From assembly GCA_016722445.1 (NCBI GenBank), contig JADKIZ010000010.1, forward strand, positions 1 through 64,000: 64,000 bases of DNA, given 5' to 3'. Shown one piece after another: positions 18,654 to 28,257 of this stretch. The stretch is from Flavobacteriales bacterium. GTDB taxonomy: Bacteria > Bacteroidota > Bacteroidia > Flavobacteriales_D > Sanyastnellaceae. Numbering within the stretch: the first letter of the stretch is position 1; every line of letters starts with the position of its first letter. Made by a program: the position numbers and the translations under genes. Below the pieces are notes generated by a model that saw only the letters and a program-made list of their open reading frames with translations, had not been told where the DNA came from and did no database searches.

Positions 18654-19064
18654 ATGTTTTGTAAGGAATCCATCATTCGTGTCCGTTATGCAGAAACCGA
18701 TCGCATGGGATACGTCTATTACGGCAATTACGCCACATACTTCGAAGTCGGACGCGTCGAAACTTTGCGTGCTTTGGGTATTACCTATAAATCGCTGGAA
18801 GATGAAGGCATCATGCTTCCTGTGCTCGAACTGCAGACGAAGTATTTTCTGCCTGCACATTACGATGATGAACTAATCATCAAAACAACCATTCCTGTTA
18901 TGCCTTCCGTGAGAATAAAATTTGACTACGAAACATGGAGAGGCGATCAACAACTCAACAGCGCTTGGACAGAATTGGTCTTTGTCAACCGACAAACCAA
19001 CAAACCCACGAAATGCCCCGATCACATCACCGATAGTTTGAAAGAGTATTTTACTCTGAAATAG
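18654..19064 (+). CDS. YbgC/4HBT-family acyl-CoA thioesterase
   Basis: A 136-residue hotdog thioesterase. The 4-hydroxybenzoyl-CoA thioesterase signature is clear: IRVRYAETDRMGYVYYGNYATYFEVGRVETLR, where the Asp in ETDRMG is the catalytic residue and GNY..YFE the usual continuation. It probably hydrolyses short or medium acyl-CoA or acyl-ACP. It is divergent from dnaA, and the composite repeat follows its stop within 20 bases. Confidence 0.92.
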   Translation: MFCKESIIRVRYAETDRMGYVYYGNYATYFEVGRVETLRALGITYKSLEDEGIMLPVLELQTKYFLPAHYDDELIIKTTIPVMPSVRIKFDYETWRGDQQLNSAWTELVFVNRQTNKPTKCPDHITDSLKEYFTLK

Positions 19065-19080
19065 TTTTTTCGAGAAGGAA

Positions 19081-19188
19081 GTACCAGGTACTACGTATTA
19101 AGTACTAGGACCGCGAAAAGAAGTGAATTGGCCATCTCACTAATCATTCCCGCCCAATTCATAATTCATAATTCATAATTCATAATTA
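19081..19188. repeat. Composite dispersed repeat: TACTAGG heptamers, GGACCGCGAA core, AATTCAT array
   Basis: Order on the plus strand: heptamers of the GTACCAG/GTATTAA type (19081-19109), core GGACCGCGAAAAGAAGT then GGCCATCTCAC (19108-19140), a spacer, and four to five AATTCAT units (19156-19188). The stop codon of the next gene (minus strand, 19186) is at the very edge of the array. Confidence 0.8.
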
Positions 19189-19935
19189 CCAAAGCGGAAT
19201 CACCCTCCCCTCCCCACGCACGCTTTGATCAATATGATTGGGTGTTCCGGTGTAATAGACATTACCGGAAAATTCGATCAGTGCGAAGAAGTAACCATTG
19301 GTATTGACGAAGACATCGTTGATGGAAGAATTGTTGACGAATGCATCAGTGGTGTGAAGATCGCGTGCATCGATCACTCCGACACCCTGATTGAAAAGTT
19401 GTGTGATGATGCTTTCACCTTTAACCACCACATCGCAAACGCCGGTGTGTGTGCTGATCACAGCGGTATCTACATCCAATTGCACGGTAATGGTTCCGGC
19501 GGCATTTCGATTATCGATTCGAAATTCATCAGATGTCAGAATACCCACTGAAGTAATATCGCCCGTGCTGTAATTCTGAATATCAGAAAAATCCGGAGCA
19601 AAAATTCTCACCGTAATTTTATTCTTGAATGACCTCACGAAGTTGCAGGTATTGCGATTTTCAATGGTCAATTTGCCCTGATCTATTTCTGTAGAAATTT
19701 CCGGCAACAAGTTGCCAGGCCCGGTCAATTGTATTGCATAATCACTGCTATCTACAAGTTCAACGTTTAAATAATCTCGCAACTCCAATGTTGTAAATGC
19801 ATCGATTTCTCGCCACAAGGTTTTGACTTCACCAGCTTTCTGGAAACAATCCGGTGCATGTTCTTTGTTGCACGACCACAAGCTGATCATCACAAAGATC
19901 ATTACAGACCATGCATATGTTCTCGTGCTTTTCAT
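19186..19935 (-). CDS. Head-GIN-domain lipoprotein (DUF2807)
   Basis: A 249-residue lipoprotein: signal peptide with lipobox ISLWSC and the acylated Cys at about 22. The mature part matches the head-GIN (DUF2807) beta-helix fold, with repeated short strands such as LRDYLNVELVDSSDYAIQLTG, GKLTIENRNTC, ITVRIFAPDFSDIQNYSTGDI and FRIDNRNAAGTITVQLDVDTA. These proteins are common in Bacteroidota envelopes and their function is not established. Its ATG overlaps the stop of the upstream PagL-like gene by 4 bases, so the two are translationally coupled. Confidence 0.85.
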   Translation of the reverse strand: MKSTRTYAWSVMIFVMISLWSCNKEHAPDCFQKAGEVKTLWREIDAFTTLELRDYLNVELVDSSDYAIQLTGPGNLLPEISTEIDQGKLTIENRNTCNFVRSFKNKITVRIFAPDFSDIQNYSTGDITSVGILTSDEFRIDNRNAAGTITVQLDVDTAVISTHTGVCDVVVKGESIITQLFNQGVGVIDARDLHTTDAFVNNSSINDVFVNTNGYFFALIEFSGNVYYTGTPNHIDQSVRGEGRVIPLW

Positions 19936-21059
19936 CTCAACGTGTAACCAAATCCAAATTCACCAAAATCCGCTTTGGCAAAATGTGTTTTCAACATCAA
20001 AGAAGCAAACCACTTTGCATTGATCCTGTAACGTAAACCAAAACGGTGATACAATGTTCCATCCACTTTCCAGAGATCGCGCAAGTAAACGCCCTGTTGC
20101 ATTTTGAGTTCGAAATCATCGAAGTGTAAGGTATAGGAAAAAAACAATCCATTTTGCATGGCATCCACTTTCTTCACTGGACCATCTTCCCTTCTTTCCA
20201 TCAATGTTTGCAATGAAGAATTGTAAAACACATCCGTTCCGAAACCCAATGAACTCTTATAAGTAATTCGTCTTTCTCCAAGCAAAGTGAAAATGCCAAT
20301 TCCGAATTTATGTCCTGTAGGTGGGGGAATTTCTTTCAATCCACCACTTAAAGAAATTGTGAAGCGATACTTTTCTGGAACGATGACTTCCTGTCGTTTT
20401 ATTTCCATCCCATCATTTTCGATGTGATGATAGCTTAAAAATATCGCTGCGTTATTGGTTCCGAGATTCGGCAATTGAAATGCACCATTCGAAAAATGGG
20501 AAATGCGCAAACCGAATCTGATTTCATTTTGGCGAAACTTCATCAAACGCACAGCATACTGGAGATTCAGCGAAGTATTGATTTTGGAACCAAGTACAGA
20601 AGATTGATGATTGGTTTCGAGGTCCCACACTTTTGTGGCATATCCTACACCAAGTCCGAGTCCCAACCAATGATGAAAACCCTTATTCGAAAAGGTCGTT
20701 TTCTCCGGACGATATCGGTTCAATGGTAGATCGAGCCAATATTTGATCGCGAATTGACTTCCCAATTGTCGCAGGTTACCAGTATTGATGTATCCAATGT
20801 CAACGCCTTGTTCCGGATAGTTGTACGCACTGTGCCACATTGCTGTATTGTTCACTGGTCGATAGTATGAAGCGAAAATGCCGTATGAGTGTCCTTGAAT
20901 CAGATGGGTCATCTGATTGGTATGCGGAACAACAAATCCATAGTGAGGAGCAATGCTGAAAGCCCTGTTACGCGGGGGAATGCCACGCGTATCCTTGGCC
21001 ATCAAGCAAAATGACAGCAACAATTGAAACATCAGCAATGAAATTGCTCGAATGGACAT
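19932..21059 (-). CDS. PagL-like lipid A 3-O-deacylase / acyloxyacyl hydrolase family outer-membrane protein
   Basis: A 375-residue predicted outer-membrane beta barrel with a signal peptide (MSIRAISLLMFQLLLSFCLMAKD). The segment RISHFSNGAFQLPNLGTNNAA matches the PagL catalytic pattern H-x-S-N...N-x-G. PagL removes an acyl chain from lipid A in the outer membrane. The C-terminus (FGEFGFGYTLR) ends as a barrel strand. The barrel is larger than the roughly 150-residue PagL core, as usual for Bacteroidota members, so the exact activity is inferred. Confidence 0.75.
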   Translation of the reverse strand: MSIRAISLLMFQLLLSFCLMAKDTRGIPPRNRAFSIAPHYGFVVPHTNQMTHLIQGHSYGIFASYYRPVNNTAMWHSAYNYPEQGVDIGYINTGNLRQLGSQFAIKYWLDLPLNRYRPEKTTFSNKGFHHWLGLGLGVGYATKVWDLETNHQSSVLGSKINTSLNLQYAVRLMKFRQNEIRFGLRISHFSNGAFQLPNLGTNNAAIFLSYHHIENDGMEIKRQEVIVPEKYRFTISLSGGLKEIPPPTGHKFGIGIFTLLGERRITYKSSLGFGTDVFYNSSLQTLMERREDGPVKKVDAMQNGLFFSYTLHFDDFELKMQQGVYLRDLWKVDGTLYHRFGLRYRINAKWFASLMLKTHFAKADFGEFGFGYTLR

Positions 21060-21094
21060 GGGACAAAACTAAAGTGATTTATGGTGAAGAATAA

Positions 21095-21129
21095 TTTGTT
21101 TTCGTAATGCCTAGGATCAATTAATTTTG
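21095..21129 (+). promoter_or_regulatory. Candidate Bacteroidota vegetative promoter for the sugar dehydrogenase gene
   Basis: TTTG at 21095 and TAATTTTG at 21122 fit the Bacteroidota -33 (TTTG) and -7 (TAnnTTTG) elements with a 23-base spacer, about 18 bases before the ATG. The spacing is at the long end of the range. Confidence 0.45.
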
Positions 21130-21146
21130 AAACAAACAACCACGAT

Positions 21147-22673
21147 ATGAAACCCGTTCTACTTTTCCTTACTTGCACCAGCATTTTCATGACGTCATTG
21201 GTTCAAGCGCAAACGCTCACTCCACCCGACATCATTCTGGAAACATTTTACACCGGATCTGCTACTCCTGTGGGCATTTACAATTGTGGAGATGACAGGT
21301 TATTCATCTTGGAAAAAGATGAAGGTGACATCGAAATTGTGGATACCACAGGCACCTATATCGGGAAATTTTTAGACATCACTGGTCAGGTTACAACTGG
21401 TGGGGAACGTGGTCTGCTTGGAATGGCATTTCACCCGAACTATGCACAAAACGGATATTTCTACATCAATTACACCAACCTGAGCGGACATACTGTTGTG
21501 ATGCGATACCATGTTAGCACTGATCCGAATGAAGCCGATGCTGCATCAGGATTTCCCATCATCACAATCAACCAACCTTTCACCAATCACAATGGCGGAC
21601 ATATTGCCTTTGGACCGGACGGCTACTTATATATAGGTATGGGCGATGGTGGAAGCGCCGGTGATCCGGGACAGCGTGCACAGAATCCTCAAGAGATGTT
21701 AGGTAAAATGTTGCGACTGGATGTCGACAGTGCTTCGCCATATGGCATTCCTCCGACCAATCCGTATTTTGGTCAGACTGACACGCTGCCAGAAATCTGG
21801 GCTATTGGATTGCGAAATCCATGGAAATTCAGTTTCGATAGACTGACAGGCGACATGTGGATTGGAGATGTAGGACAAGGATCTTGGGAAGAAATCGATT
21901 TTGAACCGGCATCGTCAGAAGGAGGATACAATTGGGGATGGGATTGTTTCGAAGGTAACCATGACTTTGGAACTGCAGGATGTCCTGATGCCAGTTTCTT
22001 CGATGCTCCTATTAAAGTGTATTCTCACGGAATTGGATTTTGTTCCATCACTGGTGGAATGGTTTACCGCGGTGAACGTTTTCCTGCTTTGGATGAAATC
22101 TACTTCTTCAGTGATTATTGCGATGGTGATATCATGACCATTACACCAAATGGTGCCGGTGGTTGGAATGAAGCCAACTTGATTGCCGCAGGTGCCGGAG
22201 TTGTTGCATTTGGCGATGACATGGATGGTGAATTGTATGTCGTAAAAAATACCGGAACGATTTATCGCATCATAGACTCATGTCCTTTTTATCCGCAGAT
22301 CAGCGGTGTTGTTGGTGGCGGACTTCAAGCTGAAACCGGAAACAATTATTGGTGGTATCAGGACGGCAGTCTTATTGCTGGTGAAAATGATCAGACCTAT
22401 GTTCCAACTGCTCCGGGTAACTATAACGCACGCGTTGACAATGGCACATGCATTCGCGAAACCAATAGCCTCGAATGGATTACTGTAAGTGGAATCGGTG
22501 GTTGCACTTATGCCAACGCCATCAATTACGATGCAGCAGCACAAGTTGACAATGGCAGTTGTCAATTTAGCCTCAATTGCGATTGTCCCGGTGATCTGGA
22601 TGCAGATGGTTTTATCACCGTTTCCGATCTGATGATTTTTATCGGCTTGTACGGTACAAATTGTTTTGACTGA
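21147..22673 (+). CDS. Secreted PQQ-dependent sugar dehydrogenase-like beta-propeller with C-terminal dockerin-like segment
   Basis: A 508-residue secreted protein with a signal peptide ending near SLVQAQT. Residues from about 25 to 385 form the soluble glucose/sorbosone dehydrogenase propeller: GERGLLGMAFHPNYAQNGYFYINYT, NHNGGHIAFGPDGYLYIGMGDGGSAGDPGQRAQN, LPEIWAIGLRNPWKFSFDRLTG and WIGDVGQGSWEEIDF are characteristic. The family oxidises sugars with PQQ, usually in the periplasm or outside the cell. The last 30 residues, CPGDLDADGFITVSDLMIFIG, look like half of a calcium-binding dockerin repeat, preceded by a GCTYANAINYDAAAQVDNGSC motif common in Bacteroidota surface proteins. No type IX sorting domain is evident. 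Confidence 0.85.
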   Translation: MKPVLLFLTCTSIFMTSLVQAQTLTPPDIILETFYTGSATPVGIYNCGDDRLFILEKDEGDIEIVDTTGTYIGKFLDITGQVTTGGERGLLGMAFHPNYAQNGYFYINYTNLSGHTVVMRYHVSTDPNEADAASGFPIITINQPFTNHNGGHIAFGPDGYLYIGMGDGGSAGDPGQRAQNPQEMLGKMLRLDVDSASPYGIPPTNPYFGQTDTLPEIWAIGLRNPWKFSFDRLTGDMWIGDVGQGSWEEIDFEPASSEGGYNWGWDCFEGNHDFGTAGCPDASFFDAPIKVYSHGIGFCSITGGMVYRGERFPALDEIYFFSDYCDGDIMTITPNGAGGWNEANLIAAGAGVVAFGDDMDGELYVVKNTGTIYRIIDSCPFYPQISGVVGGGLQAETGNNYWWYQDGSLIAGENDQTYVPTAPGNYNARVDNGTCIRETNSLEWITVSGIGGCTYANAINYDAAAQVDNGSCQFSLNCDCPGDLDADGFITVSDLMIFIGLYGTNCFD

Positions 22674-22826
22674 TGCTTTCAAATTAGAAGTGGTCATCGT
22701 CAAATGACACCTTCCTTTTCATTGTAAAATCATCGCCTTTCTGCATTGCATGGTCGTAGTGTTACTCACTACTATTTGCTATTGATGTTTGGATTTTACG
22801 TCTTCAGTTTTGTCAAAACAAAAAAC

Positions 22827-25184
22827 ATGAAGACAAATTTTACGATTTTTTCCCTTTTGCTGTGCACTTCGCTCTTTGCGCAACAACCGACATTTCAGTG
22901 GTCCAAAAACATTGGAGGGTCTCAAACCGATGTTGGTTTAGATGTTGCGACTGATGCATCAGGTAATGTATTTATGTGCGGAAGATTCATGGGTACGATG
23001 GATATTGATCCGGGATCTTCTACACAAACAGTTACTTCTGCAGGTGATTTTGATATGTGTGTGGTAAAACTGGATACCGATGGCAATTTGCTTTGGGCGA
23101 AAACCATGGGCGGAACAGGATTTGATCAATTCAAAAGTGTTGCGATTGATGACGCCGGAAACTGTGTCTTGTCCGGCGAATTTGTCGGCACCATTCAACC
23201 CGATCCCAACGACAATTCAACAACCATATCTGCCAGCGCAAATGGAGATGTGCTTGTTCTTAAACTTGATGATGCAGGAAACACAGTTTGGTATCATCAC
23301 GCATCATGTGATGACTATATCGCACCAACTGATATGGCCATTGATGAAGAAAACAATATTCTCGTATCTGGAAATTTTCAGGGAACAGCAGAATTCAATA
23401 CCATCGATAACATTGTGACATTGCTTGGAACCACCAACAGTTTGGTGACAAGCAACGGCATGAACGATGCATATGTATTCAAAGTGCTTTCCGATGGCTC
23501 GTTCAGCTGGGTAAAAACATTCGGTTCTACTTCATTTGATTCTGCAGAATCTCTCGGCACCGACAGTCAAAACAGGGTAAACATTGTTGGAAGGTTTCGC
23601 GAAACTGCAGATTTTGATCCAGCAGGAAGCGGTCAAACATCGACCTCTTCAGGAATCAATGACTGTTTTATACTACAACTTACTTCTAATGGAGATTATG
23701 TGTGGCACCACACATTTGGTGGAACGGACTATGATGAAATCTGGTCACTCACAGTCGATCCATCCGATAACCTCATCACCTTCGGTTTTTTTTCAGGAAC
23801 AGTTGATCTCGATCCGAATGCTGGAACACAAAACGCAACGGCACTTGGTTCTGATGATTTGTTTGTACAAAAATTCAATTCTTCTGGTGACCTCACATGG
23901 GTAAAAACTTTTGGCGGAAGTGAATTGGAAGATCCATATGATCTGATCACAGATTCAAATGGCAATGTGGTACTGACCGGTGACTTCTTCAATACTGTAG
24001 ATTTTGATCCAGGTGCTGGTGTGAACAATATCACCTCCGCTGGCAACAATGACATCTTCTTCATGCAGCTCTCTCCAGAAGGTGAATTCGATTGGGCATT
24101 CAGAATTGGCGCTACATTTTCTCAAGCAGGATACGCCATTACAACAGACCCTTCCAATCACATTATTGGAACGGGTACTTTCAGCAATCTCGTTGACTTC
24201 GATCCAGGATCTTCCTCTTCATCGATGTCCGCTCAAGATTTCAATATCTATGTGGTGAAATTTGGTGATGCCTGCATATTGCCTGAACTGAGTGCTGTAA
24301 CTGCCAATGACCCAACTGTCTGTGTTGGTGAGACCGCTACCATCAACATTGACGGAACGCTCAACGGAGCAGCAACATGGCAATTGATGTCGACTGATTG
24401 CACAGGCGATCTAGTTGGAACTACAACGACTGGCTCCATCGATTTTATTCCCCAACCGAACACTGATTATTTCGTTCGCGGCAATGGTGGTTGCGTTACC
24501 GCCGGTCAGGAAGTATGTTTACCTATTGACATCACTGCATCGGCAACTTCTGAAACTTCTGAGTACATCACCGTTTGTGAAGGTGATTCATATACCTTTC
24601 CTGATGGTATCACGGAAAACATCTCCGAAAGCGTACAACACATTTCCACATTTACCAATGTGAATGGTTGTGATAGTATCGTTTACACGAACATAAACGT
24701 TCCGTATCTACCTGACGACATTACGATTCAATTCGTCGGCAACAATTTAGAAGCGCTGAATGTTCCGGGAAAATCCCCCATACAAATACAATGGGTAGAT
24801 TGTGAAAACAACAATGCCCCTATCGACGGACAAACCAATACCGTGTTCGAAAATCCGTCAGCTGGATCCTATGCGCTCGTGTATTCGTATGATGGTTGTT
24901 CCAAAATGACAGATTGTTTATTGATCATTGGAATTGAAGAAATGACAACATTTTCGTTCAATGTATTTCCAAATCCATCAAATGATTCATTCATGATCAG
25001 TTCATCACAAGATCAGTTTTTGCATATTGAAATTTTCACCACAGATGGAAAACTCATTTGGGCCAAAAACCAACATCCGGTATCACATCCAATTGCATGG
25101 GCTGCACATATTCCAAGTGGCATTTACTTCTTGAAAGCACAGGGAAACGACAGTAGCGGATATATCAGACTTGTCAAAAACTAA
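22827..25184 (+). CDS. Secreted SBBP beta-propeller protein with type IX secretion sorting domain
   Basis: From the ATG at 22827 (MKTNFTIFSLLLCTSLFAQQ, a good signal peptide) the product is 785 residues. The longer open frame has 27 extra unlikely residues. Residues about 20-490 hold some nine SBBP-type propeller repeats of the form WAKTMGGTGFD...GNCVLSGEFVGT. Later residues contain small Ig/PKD-like segments with paired Cys. The last 75 residues (FNVFPNPSNDSF to SGYIRLVKN) form a type A T9SS C-terminal domain, so the protein is exported by the Por system and displayed or released at the surface. Function beyond surface display is unknown. Confidence 0.88.
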   Translation: MKTNFTIFSLLLCTSLFAQQPTFQWSKNIGGSQTDVGLDVATDASGNVFMCGRFMGTMDIDPGSSTQTVTSAGDFDMCVVKLDTDGNLLWAKTMGGTGFDQFKSVAIDDAGNCVLSGEFVGTIQPDPNDNSTTISASANGDVLVLKLDDAGNTVWYHHASCDDYIAPTDMAIDEENNILVSGNFQGTAEFNTIDNIVTLLGTTNSLVTSNGMNDAYVFKVLSDGSFSWVKTFGSTSFDSAESLGTDSQNRVNIVGRFRETADFDPAGSGQTSTSSGINDCFILQLTSNGDYVWHHTFGGTDYDEIWSLTVDPSDNLITFGFFSGTVDLDPNAGTQNATALGSDDLFVQKFNSSGDLTWVKTFGGSELEDPYDLITDSNGNVVLTGDFFNTVDFDPGAGVNNITSAGNNDIFFMQLSPEGEFDWAFRIGATFSQAGYAITTDPSNHIIGTGTFSNLVDFDPGSSSSSMSAQDFNIYVVKFGDACILPELSAVTANDPTVCVGETATINIDGTLNGAATWQLMSTDCTGDLVGTTTTGSIDFIPQPNTDYFVRGNGGCVTAGQEVCLPIDITASATSETSEYITVCEGDSYTFPDGITENISESVQHISTFTNVNGCDSIVYTNINVPYLPDDITIQFVGNNLEALNVPGKSPIQIQWVDCENNNAPIDGQTNTVFENPSAGSYALVYSYDGCSKMTDCLLIIGIEEMTTFSFNVFPNPSNDSFMISSSQDQFLHIEIFTTDGKLIWAKNQHPVSHPIAWAAHIPSGIYFLKAQGNDSSGYIRLVKN

Positions 25185-25260
25185 AACGATCTTACTGAAG
25201 AACACAGTGACATGATCGCATCATCAGTGAATCTTCATGCACTGATGATTGGATTGAAAA

Positions 25261-25288
25261 AGGAGGCGAAAATTCGCCTCCTTTTTAT
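25261..25288. terminator. Bidirectional terminator between convergent genes
   Basis: The perfect inverted repeat AGGAGGCGAA / TTCGCCTCCT is flanked by A on the left and TTTTATT on the right. A second 10-bp hairpin, ATCATCAGTG / CACTGATGAT, lies just upstream at 25220-25249. Confidence 0.85.
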
Positions 25289-25330
25289 TGTCGTATTGCG
25301 ATAAATGGGCAGCTATCTGAACTTACCATC

Positions 25331-26836
25331 CTACAAACCTTTTGCCTTCAATTCTCTGTAAGCGAGATATTCCGCTAAATTCCATGAGAAGATTCCAGAC
25401 TTTTCCCAACGTTGGATGAAAGCAATTTTCTTCTCATTGATACGAACCACATACTCTTCCGTAGTCAAATATCTTTCACGGAACGAAAACTGATCATATT
25501 GAGATTGGGTGATGTCTTCCAGTTCTGAAAGATTTTTATCTATGTATGGAAGTGCTTTATCACTGAGCGATTCCATGTGCTCGAGGTAAACAAATGCTTT
25601 TCCACTCCGGCTAAAATTGAATTGTGCAATAACAATATCCCAAGGCACCAATGATGACAAGGTCAGAATGATAAGGATACAAAGGCTGTTCATTCGAAAC
25701 AAATAATAAGCTGAAAGGTTGTGTTTTACTTTTCTGTAAACGGTCCACAAACCGAAAACCACGATAATTAAAAAGATGAAAACACCAATTCTCTTTTCCG
25801 CAAGTGAAAAAACTTTGCAGTAATGATAATTGCGCAAAAAGACAGACACCAGCAAAATTCCATTCTGTGCAATCCAGAGGTATGACAAACGCTTTAGCCA
25901 AACATTTCCCGGATAGAAGTGCAGGTTTTTTCTAAAGTAAAACAACACAATACCGATTGAAATCAGAATAGATAATATGAGCAATGCCGTTCCTTCATGG
26001 ACCATTTCGGCAAAATTTTCGCCCCGCCAGGCAAAGCCAAACCATATTTGAGAAATGTCAATGGTGTTCAATAATGAGATCATTAAATTCAAAGTCACCA
26101 GAAGGAAGATTGCAGCCTTGTATTCTGTTTTCAACCCAATCATGGAACCAAACCAACTTTTGGGCTTTCTTCTGCTCCTAACAAGTGTTTCTTGTGCCGC
26201 CTGATCACGATCAGCCCATTTCTGATTCAGAGAGCGGAACAACAACACAATCGAAACGAAAAGTCCGAATATTGCCACCATCAAAATGGTTGAATCCACT
26301 TCTTCAAAAATATAATTCAGGCCATTGAAAAACTTGTCGAAGGTCTTCTCGATAACATCACCGAACACTGCGTTGGCATTGGCATAGATGATCAGAAAAA
26401 AAAGTACGATGAATAGAGGTATCATCAAAAAACGCAGTTTCCACATCCAATAAAAAAGAGAAAACTTCGAACTTTTTTCTTTCATAAATCTGATGGGAGC
26501 CTGAACACCACTGTACACTCCTATCGCCGCAAGCGAAGCAAGACTGCGTGCTTTCGGATGGAGAAATACAGCAGGTAGCATGGCTGTCAAAACAACATTG
26601 ATCATCAATGCCATGATGCTGTTGGATAACACAACACCGAACATGGTCAATACATGACAAATGAGTACCCATTTCGAGGTAAGAGAAAGGGGAGTTCGAT
26701 TCGTCGATCGAAACAACCACCAGAGAAAAACAGATTCAAAAATGATCAGATTGAGTCCTGGACGTTGTTGATAGAACAGGATGGTGAATAGCAAAGCTCC
26801 TAGCCAGGCCATTCTGCGAGTAGTCAGTAAGTGCAT
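25331..26836 (-). CDS. DUF4173-family polytopic membrane protein
   Basis: A 501-residue integral membrane protein from the ATG at 26836; a TTG nine codons upstream is in frame. About ten to eleven hydrophobic helices are visible. The stretch IDISQIWFGFAWRGENFAEMVHEGTALLILSILISIGIVLFYFR resembles the conserved DUF4173 core, with its W-G-Y/F and VHEG motif. The C-terminal 90 residues are a soluble domain (FVYLEHMESLSDKALPYIDKN). No function is established for the family. It is convergent with the T9SS protein across a shared terminator. Confidence 0.8.
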   Translation of the reverse strand: MHLLTTRRMAWLGALLFTILFYQQRPGLNLIIFESVFLWWLFRSTNRTPLSLTSKWVLICHVLTMFGVVLSNSIMALMINVVLTAMLPAVFLHPKARSLASLAAIGVYSGVQAPIRFMKEKSSKFSLFYWMWKLRFLMIPLFIVLFFLIIYANANAVFGDVIEKTFDKFFNGLNYIFEEVDSTILMVAIFGLFVSIVLLFRSLNQKWADRDQAAQETLVRSRRKPKSWFGSMIGLKTEYKAAIFLLVTLNLMISLLNTIDISQIWFGFAWRGENFAEMVHEGTALLILSILISIGIVLFYFRKNLHFYPGNVWLKRLSYLWIAQNGILLVSVFLRNYHYCKVFSLAEKRIGVFIFLIIVVFGLWTVYRKVKHNLSAYYLFRMNSLCILIILTLSSLVPWDIVIAQFNFSRSGKAFVYLEHMESLSDKALPYIDKNLSELEDITQSQYDQFSFRERYLTTEEYVVRINEKKIAFIQRWEKSGIFSWNLAEYLAYRELKAKGL

Positions 26837-26945
26837 TTTATTTTGGTCAGGATTCAAGAACAAGTTTGTTTCACCAAAATTATTTCGCTAACATATTTTG
26901 ATACAGAAGTTAAAAAAAGGAAATAAATCGACTGAGATGTGAAGA

Positions 26946-28034
26946 TTAATGTGCCATCAGTTTCAGTACTACTTTCTCCATTGCATCTACAGATGCAGCA
27001 GCAGAGAATTTACTTTCGTATTGCTGTCGCCCTTTCTGCCCTAATGATTTCGCAAAACCTTCATCATCCAACAACCTCTTCATCGCTTTCGACAAATCAT
27101 GGGGTTGCTCAGGTTCAAACAGCAATCCACAATTACCGTGGTCGAGTATTTCGGGTGAACCACTACTGTTGGTCGCTATCACTGGCTTACTGAAACTCAT
27201 GGCTTCGATGGTTACGGTTCCAAACGTTTCACCTTTACTACATAACAAAAAGAGGTCGATGGCTTCGTAAAATAATTTTACATTCTTGCTATATGGCAAA
27301 AAATGGATTCTGTCATTGAATGTTGAAGATTGCGCATGTTCATGCAATTCCTTTTCATAAGCATTGCCTTCGTGCAAGGTGCTTTCACCAACTAGAAGTA
27401 AATGCAACTTAGGATATTGATCTGCTATGTTCAAAAACGCCTGAAGCGCTATGTGTTGTCCCTTGAGCGGATCGATACGACCTATGATTCCCGCAAACTT
27501 GACATCCAACGGAAGACCAAGTTCCCTTCTTGCCTCAGACTGAGTAATGCGGTCATTTTCCCAACGAGACGCATCCACTCCAAGAGGAATCACGTGAATT
27601 TTTTCGTGAGGAAAATGAGTTTGCTGTTTCACCTGTTCAGCCAAAAAATTCAATGTACTGATCCATGCATCCACTGGCTTAAAACGGAAGGTATGCATGA
27701 CATCCTTTTTACTCACACCGAATTGCATGGCTTGCTGGTACAAAAGTTTGACGCGGCCATGACTCCAACGCTTTACCCAGCCCAATAAGTCAAAATCGCG
27801 GGTATCGCGAAACCAACACAATGCGATCTCATGTTGTGCGAATAGATTTTTCACCCGCCATGCATTGATCCAATCAAAGTACTTTTTGTTGCGACGAATC
27901 AACACGACTTCCAAACCTTGTTCGATACTGTGTTTGCTGATATGCGAACCTTCCACACAGAATACCTTCACCGACCAGCCACGATCTTGCATCCATCTGG
28001 CATAACGAACGGTATTCATTTCAATCCACCCCAA
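26946..28034 (-). CDS. Glycosyltransferase family 4, N-terminus disrupted
   Basis: About 362 residues of GT-B fold. The acceptor half carries IEMNTVRYARWMQDRGWSVKVF, and the donor half carries FAGIIGRIDPLKGQHIALQAF, LLCSKGETFGTVTIEAMSFSKPVIATNSSGSPEIL and GLLFEPEQP, the GT4 E-x7-E region. The open frame begins at a TTG (28034), with the first ATG five codons later. If the C4 run at 28029-28032 (G4 on the coding strand) loses one base, the upstream frame reads STVLPSLGWIEMNT, the expected N-terminal glycine loop, so the true start is probably further upstream. The role is surface polysaccharide or glycolipid assembly, acceptor unknown. Confidence 0.85.
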   Translation of the reverse strand: MGWIEMNTVRYARWMQDRGWSVKVFCVEGSHISKHSIEQGLEVVLIRRNKKYFDWINAWRVKNLFAQHEIALCWFRDTRDFDLLGWVKRWSHGRVKLLYQQAMQFGVSKKDVMHTFRFKPVDAWISTLNFLAEQVKQQTHFPHEKIHVIPLGVDASRWENDRITQSEARRELGLPLDVKFAGIIGRIDPLKGQHIALQAFLNIADQYPKLHLLLVGESTLHEGNAYEKELHEHAQSSTFNDRIHFLPYSKNVKLFYEAIDLFLLCSKGETFGTVTIEAMSFSKPVIATNSSGSPEILDHGNCGLLFEPEQPHDLSKAMKRLLDDEGFAKSLGQKGRQQYESKFSAAASVDAMEKVVLKLMAH

Positions 28035-28257
28035 GAGATGGAAGAACAGTAGAAACCAATGTTGTGTTTAAAATTCAAAACGATGTGTGATCAATCATGA
28101 CAATGTTTGATCATCGCAAGGATAGTGCATGCAGAGCAGAATTTCATGCATGAGAAAATTGAATTTAAAATTTTAAAATTGAAAAAATAAGAATGGCGAA
28201 TTGATGATCTCAGAAACCAAAAGAAATGTGATTCTTCACCATGACAGACCTCATCCT

